Program-made: the position numbers and the translations under genes
Shown: piece by piece, positions 60,929-64,000 of the stretch
Numbering within the stretch: the stretch's first letter is position 1
Layout of the letters: every line of letters starts with the position of its first letter
NCBI GenBank assembly: GCA_024752435.1
Contig: CP103031.1
Span: 186,001 to 250,000, forward strand
Length of the DNA: 64,000 nt
Direction: 5' to 3'
Origin: Allantophomopsis cytisporea
Lineage: Eukaryota > Ascomycota > Leotiomycetes > Phacidiales > Phacidiaceae
The notes under the pieces: generated by a model
What the model was told of the DNA's origin: nothing
What the model saw: the letters and a program-made list of their open reading frames with translations, nothing else
The model's database searches: none

Positions 60929-62086
60929 ATGCCCATAAGTCTCAATGACCTTCCAGATGAGATACTTGAGCATATTGCTCAATCCTGCAGCGTATACGAC
61001 GTGACAGCAGTAAACCGCTATACACAAAGCGCAGCAGAGGCTTGGATTGTACAGCTGAGGGTTTTGTCGCAGGCATGTCGAAGATTTTATCGGGTTATAA
61101 CACCTCTCCTGTATCAAGCAGTCTGTGTCACCAACGAAAGGAACATCGGAAAGGTTGACAGATTGCTAGTTTCCAGGCCCGAATTAGCGAAACGTATCCG
61201 AGCAGTCAATATCTCTTATGACTGCCAGGAAGAGCATCCCTTAGATTTCAGTTTTCTTACCAGATTGCCAAACCTTCAACGATTGTATATGAGACATCCT
61301 TACTTTGGAGACCACCATAGTGGTCATTCTCTTGATAATCTTGACGGCGTTGACGGTGCTGATGATGAAGAGTCCGACCAAGACGACGAAGAGGACTCAT
61401 AGGATAAGATATGGGGTCAAGAGATGCACCCAGAGTTGCCCAGACTAACCCCGCTGTTATGTCTACAATCGTGTGCGCCTCTTATTACCCCTTATCATTT
61501 GACTGATACTAACAGTTATGGCTTATTAGGTGTTCTTGACCTACGAGATTGGAATGGTGAGCAAAGGAGCCTTGGCAGTGCTTGGCAAATCTTTTTACAT
61601 CCTACATTGGAGAGTCTTACATTCAACTCCGTGGAGACTTTTTATTCATTATCTGTCTTCGACGAAGACTTACGTTGCAGAGATATAACAGCTTTACACT
61701 CAACTCCATTGAAAAAGTGGAGCTTTTTCAATAGCCACATCACTCCTGATGGGTTAGAGAGATGCCTTCGATATCCCAAACGTTGGAAAGTCCTCACCTT
61801 ATCAAACCATCTAGATGAGGCTGATTATCACAGGTATTTTTCCGTCGGAGAATTTCTACAGAGTATGAGTGCCATTGCATCGTCTCTTGAATTCTTGTGG
61901 GTCTGGGAGAGCCCTCTTCTTTTCCAAGGTCCAGCATTTGGGCTCTCTGCCCTCACTTCCTTGAGAATAATTGATATGGACTATTCCAGCTTATTCGGTA
62001 GGAACGACAATGCCTTGGAAGACACGAAGTTCAAGTCAATCATTACGCTGTTATATCTTTCGCCTGCTGCTTCATTGCCTTCTTAG
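60929..62086 (+). pseudogene. F-box protein gene interrupted by an in-frame TAG
   Basis: The plus strand encodes an F-box type protein: the start MPISLNDLPDEILEHIAQSC at 60929 has the F-box consensus, followed by VLSQACRRFYRVITPLLYQ. An acidic run (DDEESDQDDEEDS) then leads to a TAG stop at 61400-61402. The identical frame stays open after it as DKIWGQEMHPELPRLTPLL and on to 62086 (LRR-like strands such as LESLTFNSVETF, LGVLDLRDWNG), so this is a nonsense change, not a frameshift. Without the stop the open frame covers 385 codons; it ends LSPAASLPS, which looks early for a fungal F-box/LRR protein. No intron with sound donor and acceptor removes the TAG in phase. Possibly a pseudogene or truncated allele; stop-codon readthrough cannot be excluded. 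Confidence 0.75.
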
Positions 62087-64000
62087 ATTTTGCACTAGAT
62101 AGACTTCTTTCTCCTATCTTACTGACGACGTTCTGATCTCTTCTGAATATTAGCTGCACTAAAACAAGAGACGTGCAGCTTACCAATAACCCTTACACTA
62201 GTCTTGATGTTTTGATGCAGAAGTCCTGTAAAAAGATTCATGGTTCTGGCTAGGAGAAGCTAAGTGATATGATATAGACCATTAGAAGTTTTGGAGAGCT
62301 AACACAAGCAGATTGTACCAGCCAGTTTTCTGTATTGACCCTGAGATATGCTTTCAGTGCAACATAGAACCAGTCATTGTGATTAGTGCTTAGTTGAATA
62401 TCATGAGGTTTTAAACACTTGAGAACTTCAATTTTTGAGGTTGGGGGCTGCAGTAATTTGGTTGTATCTTGATTACCTATTTATCTCAGAGGCCAATGAG
62501 TCAGGATATTATCTTTCTGCAGAAGGAGTACGAATTTTGTACAGGGTCACATCCAAATGGTGATATCAATAACCCAAGTTGGGACGGGAAAGAGCATATT
62601 CAAATCTCCATCTGTTTTCATCAAAGGCACTTGTGCTCTAGAAAGCTTTTGGGGGGTTCTTTCATTTGTCAGTAAAATTGCTATCTCCCATTTCGGTGCT
62701 GCAGACACCTGTAGAACGGGAGTGCGCTTAATGGCAGGGAGTATTTCGGAGGCTAGGATGTTAATGATGAGGCCAACGATAAGAGAGACTAGGGTAGATG
62801 TCGATGTTCGTACTATTTTCACCACAATGTCGTTGACATTGTCATAGCATTAGCCCGGCTAAAGATCCTTAACCTGCTATGCGGAAGCGGCTTCAAATGC
62901 AGATAATGGTCATGTCAGCGCCGCCTTCTTCAATGGATTGGCTATCAATCGAGTTCCTGGGCATAATTCAAAATGACCAAGTCTTTTTGTCCGTAACTCT
63001 GTGGTCGGGATTAGGAGAGATGAGTAATGTACCAATGGCTGTCTATCTTGATCGAAGTCCGAAATTGCTGTAGAATAACATCTCTGGAGCAGGATATAAT
63101 GACTAGAAATATCATTTGAAGTAACAGCTCTGGCGTACTTCCCCAGTCTATACCTTTAATAAAATGCTAAAGCGGTGGTGTTTCGGTTCCTTTCGCATGT
63201 TCATTATAATTAGATATCAACCTGCAGATCCGGGTACAATTAAGTTATGCTTCACCCGAAAGGAACATGGTTATCCGCTTCCAAACCTTAAAGCTTCCTT
63301 CGACGACCTGGATTCTATGAGTGCAGATCATGGCAGATTCTGTTCTAGATAAAACGGTCTATCTACCCATGTCCTCACATCCGAAGACATTTTGCGCAGT
63401 AGTTTATGGGGAACATCATCCCCGAGACAAGTAATCCTTACTGTTTGTGAGCCGAGTTCGCGGGGTACAACATACGGCGGGGTCTATCTTCTACGTCAGA
63501 TTTGTTGTTATGTATAGAGTATAAAGTTGTATGATTATGGTACAGTGAAAATGGCATGAGATTTTAATGGTGTGCTTCCAACCAAGTATTAATCTCTAAG
63601 AGCTCACGATGGAATGTTGAACTATGAGTCCTTCTTCCGCCGAGGGAGAATTAAGGAGTTATTTTGATTGTAGAGAAGCCCAACTTCAAATGTTTGAGTT
63701 CATACATCATGATTTGTCTGCATAGGAATAAATGAGCACATAACGATAAATACTTCATACCGAGAGAATCACAATCGGGCTAGCTTCTGATAGATCTTGG
63801 AATGAAAATGTGGCTATTTCCAGAAATTTTGCTTCTGTTGATATATTTCGAAATCGGCAGGCCTCAATATTTGCGAAAATAATCACAAAGAATAGTCGAA
63901 CGAATAAACAAGAATTAATATGTATTATTATTGAAGCATAATCTGGAAAACCACTATAATCTATATAAGGTTAACTCAAGCCAGCATACTTGACATCTAT
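62087..64000. other. AT-rich right end; no intact gene
   Basis: Beyond the F-box frame I see only fragments. The clearest is the minus-strand membrane-like piece at 62547-62825. Plus-strand frames at 62469-62675, 62879-63073 and 63164-63352 have no family features. The last 500 bases are strongly AT-rich. Confidence 0.5.
62547..62825 (-). pseudogene. Orphan fragment with one membrane helix
   Basis: A 92-codon open stretch with a hydrophobic helix (TLVSLIVGLIINILASEI) followed by a polar segment (KRTPVLQVSAAPKWEIAIL). There is no ATG in frame at its start (it begins at GTG), and the upstream frame hits a stop, so it looks like a relic or an internal exon of an unrecognised gene. Family unknown. 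Confidence 0.25.

Noticed and set aside
1..64000. Intact transposable element, CRISPR array or secondary-metabolite cluster
   Set aside because: No transposase, reverse transcriptase, long terminal or inverted repeats, regular spaced direct repeats, or PKS/NRPS/terpene core genes were seen.

Overview
This window is a piece of a filamentous ascomycete chromosome (Pezizomycotina; a leotiomycete is my best guess from protein style, but nothing here fixes genus or order). The evidence is eukaryotic gene structure: almost every gene is split by short introns of about 45-100 nt with GTAAGT-like donors, CTAAC/CTGAC-like branch sites and CAG/TAG acceptors, and the products are recognisable fungal proteins. 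All exon limits below come from reading frame, splice signals and family knowledge; no alignment or transcript was available.

Layout. 0-5 kb: the tail of an MFS permease, an intact five-exon orphan gene, and the WD40 protein STRAP/UNRIP on the minus strand. 5.9-8.5 kb: Doa1/Ufd3 on the plus strand, head to head with STRAP. 10-14 kb: a secreted phosphoesterase with a CACGTG-TATA promoter, and a small orphan gene that seems frameshifted. 14-22 kb: ETF-ubiquinone oxidoreductase, a BIM1/X325-like copper surface protein, an SRR1-like protein and an isochorismatase-fold hydrolase. 21.6-27.6 kb has no recognisable gene and leads to a single-pass membrane protein at 27.6-28.9 kb. 32-35.4 kb: an OMS1-like mitochondrial methyltransferase and a GDS1-type winged-helix protein. 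35.4-46.4 kb is an 11-kb gene-free tract crowded with simple repeats, lying upstream of the GDS1-like gene. 46.4-52.4 kb: U2SURP/SR140, a FAD amine oxidase, and the TATA-binding protein. 56.5-64 kb is AT-rich and decaying: a broken Ser/Thr-rich secreted-protein gene, an F-box gene with an in-frame TAG, and an orphan membrane fragment.

Most genes are single-copy housekeeping functions (transcription, splicing, ubiquitin/Cdc48, mitochondrial electron transfer) with no operon-like logic. There is no biosynthetic cluster, intact transposon, tRNA, rRNA or CRISPR array that I could support. The most interesting items are the two phase-compatible first exons of the OMS1-like gene, the repeat-dense 11-kb tract with a pentanucleotide array that changes unit along its length, the decaying right end, and a long open in-frame leader ahead of STRAP. 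I did not find a convincing wholly new system.
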